From positions 3,162,001 through 3,226,000 of the forward strand of contig NW_024468912.1 in NCBI RefSeq assembly GCF_011745365.1: a stretch of 64,000 nt of DNA. Direction: 5' to 3'. Source of the DNA: Cryphonectria parasitica EP155 (lineage: Eukaryota > Ascomycota > Sordariomycetes > Diaporthales > Cryphonectriaceae). Every line of letters begins with the position of its first letter. Position 1 is the stretch's first letter. Position numbers and translations under genes: made by a program. The notes below the pieces were generated by a model, which worked only from the letters and a program-made list of their open reading frames with translations, searched no databases and was not told the origin of the DNA. Positions 1 through 13,500 of the stretch are shown here, in pieces.

Positions 1-49
1 CCACTAATAACGGCTGTCCACTAATAACGGCACCCACTACGGGGAGGAA
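1..49. repeat. Short tandem direct repeat, possible transposon end
   Basis: A 13-base unit, CCACTAATAACGG, occurs twice with a 17-base period, and a shorter relative (CCACTACGG) follows at once. A related GGCTGTCC string recurs near 152. Repeated sub-terminal motifs of this kind are common at ends of fungal DNA transposons, but no transposase or opposite inverted terminal repeat is visible. The window also begins inside this sequence, so identity as an element is an inference. Confidence 0.35.
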
Positions 50-810
50 CGGAGGTAGTGGGTCAGGAGGGCTAGGACCTACGGGTAATTGTAGCTGCAG
101 CAGCTTTCGCTGTAGCTTATGTAATACCTAACAAGCAACAGCGTTTCAGGGGCTGTCCAACTCTACTCTGCTACTGTGGCCTACCACACGCCTACTAAGC
201 GTCTGCATCGTATATCATAGCTACTTTTGACCTTCCAAAATACGAAAGAGCAAAAGAGAAAGAAAAAGAGAAGAGAAAAACCCATGCTCAAGCCGATGCT
301 TAAGATGAGACAATCTTTGAAGCTATATGGATACTACCTTAGAAGCAGAGACTGAGGAGCGATCCCCCCTCTACCCATGATTATCCTTTTGCTTGGGGGG
401 CACGGGGAATCGCAAATGCCCATTGAACTTGACTAGGAATACTGTAGATGATACTATTCTTTTTCTGATGGGACAGCATTTCATAATGTCAATAACTGCT
501 GTCCTTCCATGGTGTCGGTTGAGGGATGGCTATGTATCACCTTAACATTACCTACAGAAAAAAGTAATAATCAGAGAAAAAGGTAGAAGAAAAGAAGAAG
601 AAGAAGAAGCAGACCTAGGTACATTGCCCGTTTGATGGCGCAAGGGCTAGTTGAAGAAGAAGTATGTGAAAAGTTTGAATCCATCTCCTCCCAAGATAAC
701 ATTCTCCTCCAATTTCCTCGTCGCTTCCACCTCTTTTGCTCTTTTCCGAATCCTTCTCTCTTCTTCCTCTTCTGAATCAGCAACACCACCTTCGTTCGCC
801 TGAGCGTCAA
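50..810. other. Intergenic, 3' flank of the HMG-box gene
   Basis: I see no supported gene here. The stretch contains an A/G-rich run near 240-290 and a GAA-type repeat near 590-610. It should hold the 3' untranslated region of the minus-strand HMG-box gene, whose stop codon lies at 811-813. Confidence 0.5.
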
Positions 811-2044
811 CTACCCTCCACCACCAAAAGAGTATCCCTCTCGAAAGCTGCCGGCCCTGACCCACTCCATCACCTCAAACGCCAGCCGCCGCTCCGTCTT
901 CTCGTCGACCCTCTCGCCTGCAACACGCACCACCATCACCCCGGGCGCCCGATACTCCACTGTGCCGCTGTTCCTGGCCAACTCCTCCGCTGTCATTGCC
1001 CGCACGTACACCACCAGGTCCGCCCCCACAATGCCGCGCCACAGCGTCGCCATCCACTGCCAGTGGTCTACTGGAGAGTACGGATCTGTGATGGCCACGG
1101 TCGAGGCGAACCTGTCAGAGAGTGTGAGGCTGAACCCGTCCGCGACCAGGGCCACGGGCAGGAGAAGCTTGTTTGACGACGACGATGACAACGACGACGA
1201 GATGCTGCCACCCGGAGCGGGCACAAGTGGCCTGGTCGTGATGTGCTTGACCATCTCGGCTGACTTGGTGTGCCATTTCATGATGGTCTGGAGATAATCA
1301 AACGTGGCTGTCGGGCCTGGGTGTGGTGGTAGTAGATTGGCGGTGGGAGCGGCGCCTCCTGCACCAGCGGACCGTGGCGTCGGCGTGAGGGTGCCGCTGA
1401 CGCCGCCAATGCTGCTGTGGCGGCTACTGCTGGCGTGCGAGCCCTTGTCTTGCGCCTCTGCCATCTCGACGTCTTCCACCACATGGCCTGCCTTCTTTGC
1501 AGAGCTAGAACCGCCACCATCATCAGGCGGTGTCAAAGCCCTGTCCACAGAGGAGTCCGTCCAGACCTTCACCTCGCACTCTCCAGAGATACGCAGAGCC
1601 CGCTCGATCACAGGCCTCACCTCCCTCATGAGCGCCTCGTGTCCGCCCTCGATCGCAATGACCGGGCCCCTGGTCTCCACAATTGGGCTTCCCGCTCCTG
1701 GAGGGCCCAAGGGTGGGCTAATCTTTCTGAGCACGTCCAGCTTGTTCATGTACGGGATGCTCATGACCATCGCCTCGATACCCCGTGCCTGGCTGTCGCC
1801 TCTGGATCCAAGGGCCTGCTGCTGAGGACCAGACGCCATCCCAAGAAGCCCGCCACCCGACATGCTGCGCGCCCCACCGCTTGTGTCAGACATCTGGGTT
1901 GGAGAGCTGGGCGGGAACTGCAGCGGTGCCAGCGTCAGGGACTCGTCGAAGCCAGGCTGCCCAGCCCTAGCTGGGAGACCCGGTGGATGGTGTGGCATGC
2001 CGCTTGCAGTGTTGAGACGAGCTGGGCGAGGAGGTGGTGCCATC

Positions 2045-2076
<32 letters not shown>

Positions 2077-3889
2077 ATGTTGATGTTGAGGACCTCCAGA
2101 TCCTGCAATTGGTCGCGGATGAGGCAGAGGCGCCGTCATCTGGTAGCTTCCGCTGTCTGGCTGAGTGGTAGGATACGAGCTTCCGCCTCCGACACTGACA
2201 GCCGAGCTACGCCGGGATTCAGGGTGTTGTTGCTGCTTATACTGCTGCTGTTGGGAGTGGGGCGGCTGGGTGGGCGCTCCTGGATGGTACAGAGGGCTCG
2301 GGTGCTGCGACATTGTGGTCATGGGTGAGCCGTGACCGTGCTCGTCTGGATGGTCGAGGTGGCCGAAGCGGCGCCGCTTCATATCCGGTGAGGTCACCAA
2401 GTCGTAGTCATCCTGCTGCAGCCCACGTCGGCGTGACATGCCTGCTGGGACGCCGCTGTCATAATCCTCATCGATGGGCCGCACGGGCTCAGGAGCATGT
2501 GGGTAGTACGAAGACGGTCGGCGGGCATAACCGCTGCCGTGTTGAGAATCCACAGAGAGACGGTGATGAGGGTGCTGCAATAAAGGCGGCGGAGGTAATG
2601 CCTCCATGGCTCGCGGAGGATTGTTCGCCATGAATGGTTGCATACCGCCTGATGTTCCACTACCACCCACCACCACCACCACCACCGCTACTACTTGGTA
2701 GGCCTGAGCCAAGAGCCGATCCAGGCACACTTCCAAACGGCGTCGATGGCGTTCTCGGCGTCGCGATGAATCGCCCACCGCACTTGGCACACCGTCCCGG
2801 ATCACCACCCTCTCCCGTTGCCGAGGTGGGCCTTGCACTGTGTGCACCCTTACCGCTGCGGCGCGGCTGGTACTTGTACTGGGGATACTGACGCTGGTGG
2901 CGCGCCTTCTCCTCCCCAGCAAGTCGCTTCCAGTAGGCCTTGATCGACTCGTCCTCCTCGCGCCAGAGCTCGCCAATGATCTTGGATATCTCTGGATTTG
3001 CAAGGCCTGGGCGTTTCTGGACAACGCCAGCTTGATGGTGTTGGCGGTAGAGGATGAATGCTGTTCAACAATAGTGTGAGTGAGTGAATGTCATGAGAAA
3101 GCCTGCCTTTTCCCTCTTCTAGTTCTTTCTTGTTCAGCCTGGCGGTGGTCAGGCCACATCTCAACTCCTCTAAAAACTCGAGCTTTCCACAGTGGGTTGC
3201 CCACAGCATTAATAACCTTGGCGCCGACTGAAGGGGGACAAAGACCAGGAGGTCCGTTCTGTGTCTCAGGCACAGATGAGAGGGGAAGAGAAAATGCTGG
3301 CAGTGTTTGGAAAGAAGGACAACAAATGATAATAATAAAAAGTAATGACCAAAACCCAAGAGACCAGAGTAGGTCAGAACGCGAGAGGGGCAAAACCAGA
3401 CATTCACCTTAAAGAACAACAAATATCACACGTACCGTTACGAGGCCTGGGCACTTTTGGCGGTGTTGGGCAAATACATATAAGATCTGTAGCAGACGCT
3501 AGTGAAGCTGAATTAGGCGGAGTGTGGCCAGACGCCGGGGACTGCAGGTCTGGCTCGCCAATCTGAGACGAGTTGGCCTCATCCACATTGATAGACCGGG
3601 CACGATTCCTGGTCAGGCGGCTCTCGACTGGCGAGAGAAGATGACCAGGTTCTGGTGCAGGAGGAGGTGGTGGTCTCTGGTCTGCTGGTGGGTTTGAGGA
3701 GAAAATAGGATATTGCTGTTGATGTGGCGGTAGCGGCTGCTGTTGACGCACTGAGTGCCGCCTCGCAAGGGCATCACTGGATCTTGTAGACATGGCATGA
3801 AGGCTGATAGGCGAGTGGACAGACGGAGAAGGGGGAGGCAATGTGCGAGACGTGGAGGGCCCTGGCGGATTGGAAGCTATGTCTGTCAT
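811..3889 (-). CDS. HMG-box transcription factor, Ste11/FMF-1-like
   Basis: Inferred exons are 3889-3436, 3060-2695 and 2648-811, giving about 885 residues. The start is the ATG in good context (AAAATGAC) opening MTDIASNPPG. A Pro/Ser-rich N-terminus leads to a MAT/Sox-type HMG box at about residues 146-218. The box begins KVPRPRN, is split by a 375-base GT-AG intron, then resumes AFILYRQHHQ and runs through NPEISKIIGELWREE to RHQRQYPQYKYQPRR. A short CAKCGGRFIATPRTP motif follows the box. The rest is long and mostly disordered, with poly-Gln/His runs, and ends in a more ordered C-terminal segment (VVYVRAMTAEELAR). HMG-box proteins of this type are sequence-specific nuclear DNA-binding proteins, and fungal relatives control mating and sexual development. 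Which relative is the true orthologue is uncertain. The second intron (2649-2694, 46 bases) overlaps a GGT repeat and could instead be a frameshift. Confidence 0.85.
2049..2085. repeat. Trinucleotide repeat coding poly-Gln/His
   Basis: A CTG run followed by ATG/TTG triplets on the plus strand encodes the His- and Gln-rich stretch (HHHHQQQQQQQQ) in the disordered part of the HMG-box protein. The triplet unit keeps frame, so length changes would alter only the homopolymer length. Confidence 0.8.
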
Positions 3890-5427
3890 TTTAGGAGGGG
3901 GAGAGGGGGAGAGAAACGCCCAGGCCAGCGGGCCAAGCCAACAAAGAAGGGGGGGGGGGGAAGGAGGAGAGCTGTGGGTAACTGGCCCTCTCCTCCTTTT
4001 TTCCAGACGTTGGAAAGAGGAGAAATTAGGAAGACAAGTCGAAGAAGAAACAGACAGACAGGCACACACCCACAACCGCAACCAACAGACATACACGCAC
4101 AAGGTCCAGAGCCCGGGTCCAGGGGCCAAAGGACTTGTTTAGTGGCCTGCTCGGTCTGGGACAAGTGAGGAGCCGATGTATCCTGGATGGTGGGTGCCGT
4201 CGGTGCCCATAGAGGAAGAGGAGGAAGTGAGATATTGTGTGGCCACTCGAATTCTCAGATCAGCCAAGGTGACGAGGCAATGAGAGAGGCGAGAGGAGAG
4301 AAGAGAAGAGGGGATTATGTGGAGGTTTCAGTTCAGGTCGTCCGAGATGGGCCTCCTCCCTCCTGGACTCATGTTGGAGAGGGATAAGTGACGAGGCCGA
4401 AAAGGGTTCTTGTGAGAGATTGTGCTCTTTGTGAGAAATATAAGTCTCCCTTCCCTTCTTCATTCATCCACAACGGGGCGCGTGGAGGAGCGGACCCTGA
4501 TGACAATGGCAAGCAGCTGAAGGTACTGTGCGTGTGCGTGTGCGTGGGTGCGTTTGTGTGTTTTCATCTCTCTCCCTCTCTCTTTCTCTCAATGATTTCA
4601 TTGCAGATTTCTCTCTGCCCGCTGCTGCTATCATCCATGCAAGAATAAAAGAGTGAAGCCAAAGCTGTTGGCCACGGTGGGCGGTGTCTTTGTCTCGGGA
4701 AGGGAAGCGGGGAACTACTGGCAGCGAAACTGCGCCAGCTACGACTTTCTTTGTCTAGCGTTTGCGATCTTCCGTTCGCAGTTGGCCTCCCTCACAGGGC
4801 CCTGCCTTCCTTGTCAAGATGACAGGTTCTCTTGCCCAAAGGAGAATGAGATGAGAGGGACAGAAACAGGGTGCGTTGTGTCTGGGCCCGCGCTTGTAGC
4901 AAGCTAGCAATTGTCCAACTGGAATGCTAAAATCTTTGGTGGCCGCCCATCAGGCCCTGGTGGTCCTTCCCGCCTCTTGGAATGCTTGAGATGCTGAAAA
5001 CAAAGACTATGTCAGCCGAAATGGGCGAATAAAGGCCATTGATATTCTCTACCCACGTGATCTTACACTTGTATCTCTTCCCTTCTCTTTCCTCGGACGC
5101 CATCGTCCGCTGTGTGCGAGAAAGTGGTTTTGATAGATGATGTCTTGGGCGGCAAATGAGCAACCATGTCCCACTGCTTCTGGCCCAACCACAAGCAGTA
5201 TATGCTCACAGACTCCCACTCCCAGCCCAACCTTTTCCCTCCCTCCGTAAAAAAAATTAAGAAATGAAAATAAACAACCCTTGTCATCTTATCGCTGAAC
5301 ACCCAAAACCTTTTGACAAATGTGATGAGTCTATGGCCCCAGATGGGAAGGGGAAAACATGAAAGAAGAGAAAATCAAGAGACGAAGAAGAGGAGAAGAG
5401 GTCCGTGAACGTGATACATCAGCTCGC
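3890..5427. other. Intergenic: HMG-box promoter region and RVB1 3' flank
   Basis: No supported gene. The region just upstream of the HMG-box start (3890-4160) is purine-rich on the plus strand (pyrimidine-rich on the transcribed sense strand), with a G12 tract at 3949-3960. A GT-rich patch lies near 4520-4560. The 1.5-kb length is consistent with an extended promoter and leader for the HMG-box regulator plus the 3' flank of RVB1. Confidence 0.45.
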
Positions 5428-7072
<1,645 letters not shown>

Positions 7073-7741
7073 CTTGAACGCGAGGCTTTCAAGGGCGGGG
7101 CGTAGTGCTGTAGACGAGAATTGGTTCGACGACGCAGGGAAACTATTCGTGAGAGGAGTGCCAGGAGGAACGGATCGTTGTTGGTGGAAATTGATTGCTG
7201 GGTCGTTGTGAACGTGGAGGGGTCGTTGTTGGCAAGTAAGAAAGGCTATTGCTTGTGCAATCTGAAGGGTTGGGATTTGCTTGCTGCAGTCATTTTAGGA
7301 GCTTCCTGTGAGCCGCCCTCGTTTTTCTTGAGCCTCTGCGACGCGATTGCTGCAAGGCAGAAGACCAGTGATGTGCACGGACCACCACCTTCCTTGAGTA
7401 CATGGGTACTTAATTACTTACTTTAGTACATTGTACTTCCTACTATGAAAACTACTCAGTACTTAATCATGCCTCCTTCCTTCTGTACGGCACAATCTGA
7501 TGCAGAAATCATCTATTTTATATCGCTCAATGGATTCTACTACCCCCTACTCTGTTTCCAAACAAGGAGAGGAACCACGCTATACACATTTCAGAGCTTC
7601 AAGCAATGCGTCAAACCATCCTTTTTCTTTCGAGCTGGAAACATTTCCTCTCTTCAAGACATGTAATGTGAAAAGGAGCACTTTTGCTGTGATCACGCAG
7701 TGCAGACCATCAATCAGCTCCTTAAAGAAGACACGAATCCT
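7073..7741. other. Intergenic: RVB1 promoter and transporter 3' flank
   Basis: No gene seen. The region holds the upstream sequence of RVB1 and the 3' flank of the transporter gene. A cluster of GTAC/TACTT-type motifs lies at about 7397-7470 (AGTACATTGTACTTCC and neighbours), resembling the TAC-rich motifs found in other non-coding parts of the window. Confidence 0.45.
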
Positions 7742-9422
7742 TCAAACTCTAAGGCGAGAGGGAGACTCTTGAGGTGAGTGAGGCACAGACTCGAAATTGC
7801 GCAGTTCCACGAGCATGTCTACAGCCTCTTCGGCCCACTCCCCTGCGGCATGCTCGACGTCTCCCGCTGCTGGCTTGACTGCGTCCTCAGGCTTTGGCTG
7901 CACGACGATCCACACGGCACCGCCCACAATAAGAGCGCAGCCCAGGAAGCTAGACCAGTACATCTCCTGACCAAACACCCACTTGTCGAATCCGGCAGTC
8001 CAAAGCATGCCGGTATACACCATGGCGGGAGCCTTGTTGGACTTGGTCTCGCCCCCAATTCCGGCCGTGAGCAGGAGCTGCGTCAAGAATCCACAGACGG
8101 TGATGGCGATGACGAGTATCCACTGCGTCTGGTCGTGCGGGAGTGCGAAATGCAGCTCTGAGGGACTGTGAGGGAGCAAGGGTGCGATGGCAAGTGCCAT
8201 TCCGGTAAACACCGTGCAGATACCTGCAAAGTAGTTGGTCGTCGTCAGGATGGATGCCCTGTCGCCGATCTCCCTGATGGCCATGAATGCTCCGGCACCC
8301 CCGACAGCACTCACCACGGCGAGCATCGTTCCTTTGAAACGATCAGCCGCCGATGCATCTTCTCCCATAGGCAGTGATGCCTGTGTCATTGGGTGCCCAT
8401 CACTTGTTACGGCTGAAACTGGGGGCGGTGCATTCGCAGGACTCGAAGGAGGCGTGTCGCCGAAGATCATTGCTGGTCGGGCGATGAACACAACACCCAC
8501 CAAGGCCAACAATGACGCGATTTGCTCCTTTCTGGTGAATGGTTTTCTCATGAAGATGGCGGACAACATTGCTACCAGCGAGGGTGTTAAGAAAGTGATG
8601 ACAGTGGCATCAGCAAGATCGAGGAACTCTATATTCGGTCAGTCAGTCGGTTTCAGAACGGAGAATGAGCTCAGAGCTGAAGGGGCAAGGAAATAAAGAG
8701 AGAAGGGGGGGGGGGGGGGGGAACGCACGAATGGCTGTCCATATCCCACAGATGCCCAAGAAGCCAGATGCCCCCCTGCCGAGCAAAAGCAATGTTATCC
8801 CTTTGGGGCCAAAGGGAAACTCGGATCTTTTCCTGAAAAATAATAGTAGCGAGCAAGCAATCATGCTGACAGCCATGCGAACGAAGAGGATCTGGAAGGG
8901 TCCCATGCCATGATCTCCGCCCTCGAGGAGCTTCGTCAAGAGTGTCATGACGGCTGAAAAGAAGGTTGAGAAAATCACCAGCAAGTAGCTGGAGTTCTCG
9001 GCCCAGAAGTAGGTCATCTTGGAATATATACGATCTTTCATAAAGATTGAATGAAGTTTGGTTGAGGATGATGGCCTGCTCAATGCTGGAACAGGGGACG
9101 ATGATCTAAAGAATGTCGGATCTGTGCGGTGGTACGGTGGAGGATCTTCTGACAAGCCGTGGCCATGACGAATCGATCTCAAGAAGGGTGTTGATGCATC
9201 ATCGTGCTTTCCCTTCCTGGTGTCCTTCTCAAGGTTGAGGTGGAAGAGGGCAAGTGGCTCGTCCCTAGCGAAGGCCGCCTTCTTGGACGCATCGTGCTGC
9301 AAGTCCTCCACAGCAGAGCTCGTCGTTGATGAAGATGGACTTGCAGCATCCACGTCGAGTGGCTCGAGCCTGGAAGCCCTCTTGGCTCGAGGCGTCTGCG
9401 GAATATCGGGATATTGAGACAT
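7742..9422 (-). CDS. EamA/DMT-family multi-pass transporter (SLC35-like)
   Basis: Inferred exons are 9422-8729 and 8628-7742, separated by a 100-base GT-AG intron, giving 526 residues. The start MSQYPDIPQTP has A at -3. Residues 1 to about 130 are hydrophilic, Ser/Pro-rich and likely cytosolic. About ten hydrophobic segments follow, beginning SSYLLVIFSTFFSAVMTLL. The splice joins GIWTAI to QFLDLADATVITFLTPSL, a motif typical of the first EamA repeat. A hydrophilic loop (GDTPPSSPANAPPP) separates the two EamA halves. Drug/metabolite transporter superfamily members move nucleotide sugars, amino acids or other small solutes across membranes. The substrate and the membrane cannot be told from this sequence. 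The intron contains a G17 tract on the plus strand (C17 on the sense strand). Confidence 0.9.
8705..8721. repeat. G17 homopolymer inside the transporter intron
   Basis: Seventeen consecutive G lie on the plus strand, which is C17 on the sense strand of the minus-strand transporter gene. The tract sits six bases beyond the 5' splice site. It is the longest G run in the window together with a C17 run at 54672. Confidence 0.9.
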
Positions 9423-9483
9423 GGTCGATACGACTCATCGTTGTCATGGACGAGGAAATGAGGAGAGTCTACTTCCAAGACAG

Positions 9484-9507
9484 TACGCACGCACGCACGC
9501 ACGCACA

Positions 9508-9542
<35 letters not shown>
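9484..9542. repeat. (ACGC)n then (AC)n microsatellite
   Basis: A tetranucleotide ACGC run of about five units is followed by roughly sixteen AC units. It lies about 60 bases upstream of the transporter start codon, in the probable leader or core promoter. Confidence 0.9.
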
Positions 9543-9544
<2 letters not shown>

Positions 9545-10594
9545 TACCGCTGTCGCAGAGGCTTCCTATTACCGGCCTTGAAATGTGGGTTACCTCTGCA
9601 TTAGTGGGAAAAGACTTGGGCGGCGACCCAAACACCATAATGACCCCATGATAGCATAGCACGTCCAACAGACTGCCCTCTTTTGGATCTCAAGATCCTG
9701 TTCTGATTCGGTCTACTCGCCCTGCGCTGCCTTCGAAAACCGGGCGGAGATTAGCATGAGGCCAGGGTCTTCGAGCATCACACCATGAGGCTGTAAAGCA
9801 GTGCCAAGAAGAGCATTTTTATGCAGAGGGCGGAATAAGCCCTCCTCTTTCCATCGTCCTGCGACCACCGACGACCACCCACGGTGCGCTGAAGTCCATC
9901 CTTGAAGCAGCCCATCCGACCCCGCTCCTCTCACTCTCGGCCAGTCGGCAGTGACCACTCACTCACAGCAGATGACAACTACACATCTTGAATTAGCCCC
10001 CAAAGATGTACTTGTACGATATCGGTACTAGACATGCGCCCTTTGGGGTCCGAGGTGGTGTGGCCTGGCAAGCCAGGCCGACCGGGTAAACCGGTACAGC
10101 GCTCCGAGACCGGGGCGGTTTCCCATCCCCGGGGAAGAGGGGGAACAGTGCTGTGTACGAGATACGACGAATGGATATGTGCAGTCTCTCGTCAATAGAG
10201 AGGTCCTCATCCCAGGTCGAGGTTGTATCACATAGCAAAATATTCGTCGATGGCCATTCGAATGACAACGAGATTCACTATTATGAACTTTCTTCGAGGG
10301 TCCCTGCCTCGCATTTTGAGATTCTACTGACATGGTGGACTAACTGTCGATTTCAATATGATAATAAAGACTTGCTCTCGCTGCGTGACCTTATAATAAT
10401 ACAATTCCATCATTGACTGATTCTGATGTCTGGGAACTCCAAGGAACTAGGAAAAGTCAATCCCCATGTATCCCATCTACTGGCAACGCCCCTAAACGAT
10501 TTCTCGCTTCGATAATGGGGTCCATCTGTGTACCCTTTCATTCATTCATTACAGAAAGAAATAAAAGTAAGAGAAAAAAGAATACAATCCTAAG
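9543..10594. other. Intergenic: transporter upstream, NLR-like gene 3' flank
   Basis: No gene seen. Short open frames across 9713-10333 show no family signature and overlap on both strands. The 3' end of the NLR-like gene (stop at 10595-10597) abuts this stretch. Confidence 0.45.
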
Positions 10595-13500
10595 CTACCC
10601 TGAGGTCAGTTCAAGCTTGTTAGTCGCTCGCAACAGATGTCTCCAAGTCCCCAAGTACTTCGTATCCTGATCGGCGCCACCTCCACCATCTGTGACGGAT
10701 GATCTAGGCAAGGGCCATTGGTCATCATAGGCCAGAGAAAACCTGGCATCATCGCCCGCGATAAAGGAAAAGACCCGGCGGAGGTCTGACGCGGCGGCCG
10801 GCCTGTCTTCTTTTTCGTCGTGGAGTCTCTCATCAGGTCGCCATCGACGATCCTCTCTCGTGGATCCCGGAGGTTCTTCAGGCGCCTGGTGGTGGCAGGC
10901 ATTAGATTCAGCCTCTGCATCGACACAGTCCAGCTGTTGTTTGGAGGGAAGCAGGTCAGTGGGCGTATTGGGGCCATCGTCATCAGCGGGATGAGGACTT
11001 CGCTTGCTCGGAGCTGACTCGAGAGAAGCCTCAACAGCAGTTGTAGTTGTAGGCGTTATCAGAGGGACCTTGGGAGTGGGATTTCGGCCCTTGGGGGTTG
11101 GCAGATCCTTCCAGAGAGCATCAAGGTCTTCGTCCGACGCTATCTTGTCTCTCCGTCTTTCCTTGTGCTCTCGGCGACTGCTACTCTTTACTGCAGGCAA
11201 ATCGGCGCCATCTTGAAGGGAGTCGATGATCCCTCGTAGATCCTGTGCAAGCATAGGATCGTAGAGCAGCAGCTCGACGTCACGCAGAAGAGCCTTCAGC
11301 TTGGACTTGACGACAAGCCTTTTCTTTGTGTCACAGGCATCAGGGAGTGACATCAGGACCGCAGCGAGTCGACTGGGGATCTGCTCTGCGATCTGCTTCG
11401 AGGCGTTGGGTGGCTTGGGCGAGCTTGTGCTGACGGGGCTCGAACGCTGGTCCGGAGCATCCTCTCTGCGACTGACCATCCGTTTCTCGGGCATCGACTC
11501 AGATCCTTGGTCATCAGTGTCGTCCTCAGCCGCCGATGGGCTAGACGAAGTGGATGGCGTCGTCAGGGTTGACACCATGTTCCACTTATCGACAATGCCA
11601 ACGGGCGTGATGCACGTGTCTGAAAGCTTGAACAGCAGTGCCGTATCTGCCAACTCGAATCGGCCAGCAAAGCCACCCGGGCCCGCCGTTGCTTGCGTTG
11701 ACTCGTCGACACCGCCATCTATCGACCCTGATACGTCTTCCGGTCCGTGCAAGGGAGCCATGCGGCGTTCTGACAACAGATCATCAGGACAAGCTACAGC
11801 CGCATCTCGCTCCGGGTCCTGAGGAGATACCCCCATGAAACGAGAGGCATCCTCTCGCGTCCAGACGTGGGTGTTTTTCTGGTCAGTCCCGGTATGCTGG
11901 GGGTGCTGAGACGCTTGACGGAGCCTGGTCGGCTTTTTCAAGGCGGCAACCATGTTTCGCAGTCTAAAGCTCCTGCTTCTTCGCGCGACAGCGGTCGGGG
12001 TTTTGTTCTCGAGTAGATCGCCATCCAGCTTTTTTCGCTGCGAGCCGTGCGACCTCGGAAATCCGAACGGGCTTCCGATGATGAGCCACTTTGAGGATGG
12101 AGAGGCTGTCTTGTCAGGTGTATCTTCTGCGTCTAGTATCTCTCTTGAGTCTAGCCTGTTGCCCATAGTCATATTCCGTGGTTGTTGGGTGGTCAGGATC
12201 TGCGTGGCGCGCAGCTTAGCGGGACGACCCGGAAAAATCTGAGTTGGTCTCTCGAGAAGTGCTCCGCTGACTGGTATGTCGATGGCGGAGTCTTCATCAG
12301 GAGATGCCTGAAGGGGAGAGACGTCGTTGGGCAAATCCATATCGATGCCTGAATCTGCTGGGGAGCAAGGGCTCGGTCCTGCCGTGACATACTTGAGAGT
12401 GTCATCCTCATATCGTTCAAAGTGAGCAAACCTTGTCCTCAGGGGTGATGGTGTGAATTCCCCATGCCATTGGACCCCCATACTTCGGTGTGGGGTAAGT
12501 TGTGGCCCAGTCAGTTGTGTATTGACGCCATGGGCAAGATGATGTCCACTGAAGATGGGTGTAAAGGAGGCCGGAATGTCATGACCGAGCGCCTTCTGAA
12601 GAAAGCCAGGATGCTTGACGAGAAATTCGAGCGCATTGACGGGGTGCTCGTACTGGAAACCTTGGGGAAGCCGCCGGTCAAAGATCTCGGCGCGAATGGG
12701 ATCGCCATTCATGTGATGGATTGTGGCGAACAGGGCCATTGTAGTGGCGTAGTCATACTGCGCATGTTCCTTCACTCCTAAAGGAGCAACCTTGAGCAGC
12801 CACTTCTTCCCGTGCATGGCCTTGCGGCAGGTCTCCAGAGCGCTGTCGAAAGAGTACTCCGAGAGATAGCCTAGAGACAGCGCGTGCAGCAGGTTGCACG
12901 AGACACCGTCCACTACAGCACTCAAGCTCGTCACCATTGGCTCAGCTGCTTTCCAGTTGCCTTGGAGGAAATGGCAGAGTGCAAGCTGGACCTTGAGGCT
13001 GCGGGAATCTGAGTGGCCCGGGTCTGCATCTGCGTGCCTTTTCGTTGCCTGCGTCAGGAAGTCGATCGCCTTGTTATATTCGCCCTTCATGATGCGGTCA
13101 CGAGCCAAGTCTTCTAGTCCGTCATAGTATTCGCGCTCATACTCATTCTCGTCATCTTCATCTCCGAGCATTGCCGCTGCACGTAGCTGAATCGTGTGTT
13201 GAACAGGGGACGTTCCTGCAAACGAGGCTTGAGCTTCCACCAGCGAACTTGGCACAACTGGGACCCGCTGGCTGCCAGATTCGACAGAGCCGGAAACGGA
13301 GTAGCAACCCTCTTCGATGAATGCTTCTACCTGGCGTCGTTTGTGCTCTGGAAAATCACCCATCAAGCTGAACGCACGCACCGAGCTCGGACTGTAGCTG
13401 CCGCCCCTGCTCGTGCCCGAAGTAGAGCTGGCCGCAGAATGGAATTGCCTGGCTGCTGTGGCGAGATTGTGCAGATTGCGAGAGATCCTGGCGTCAGAGT

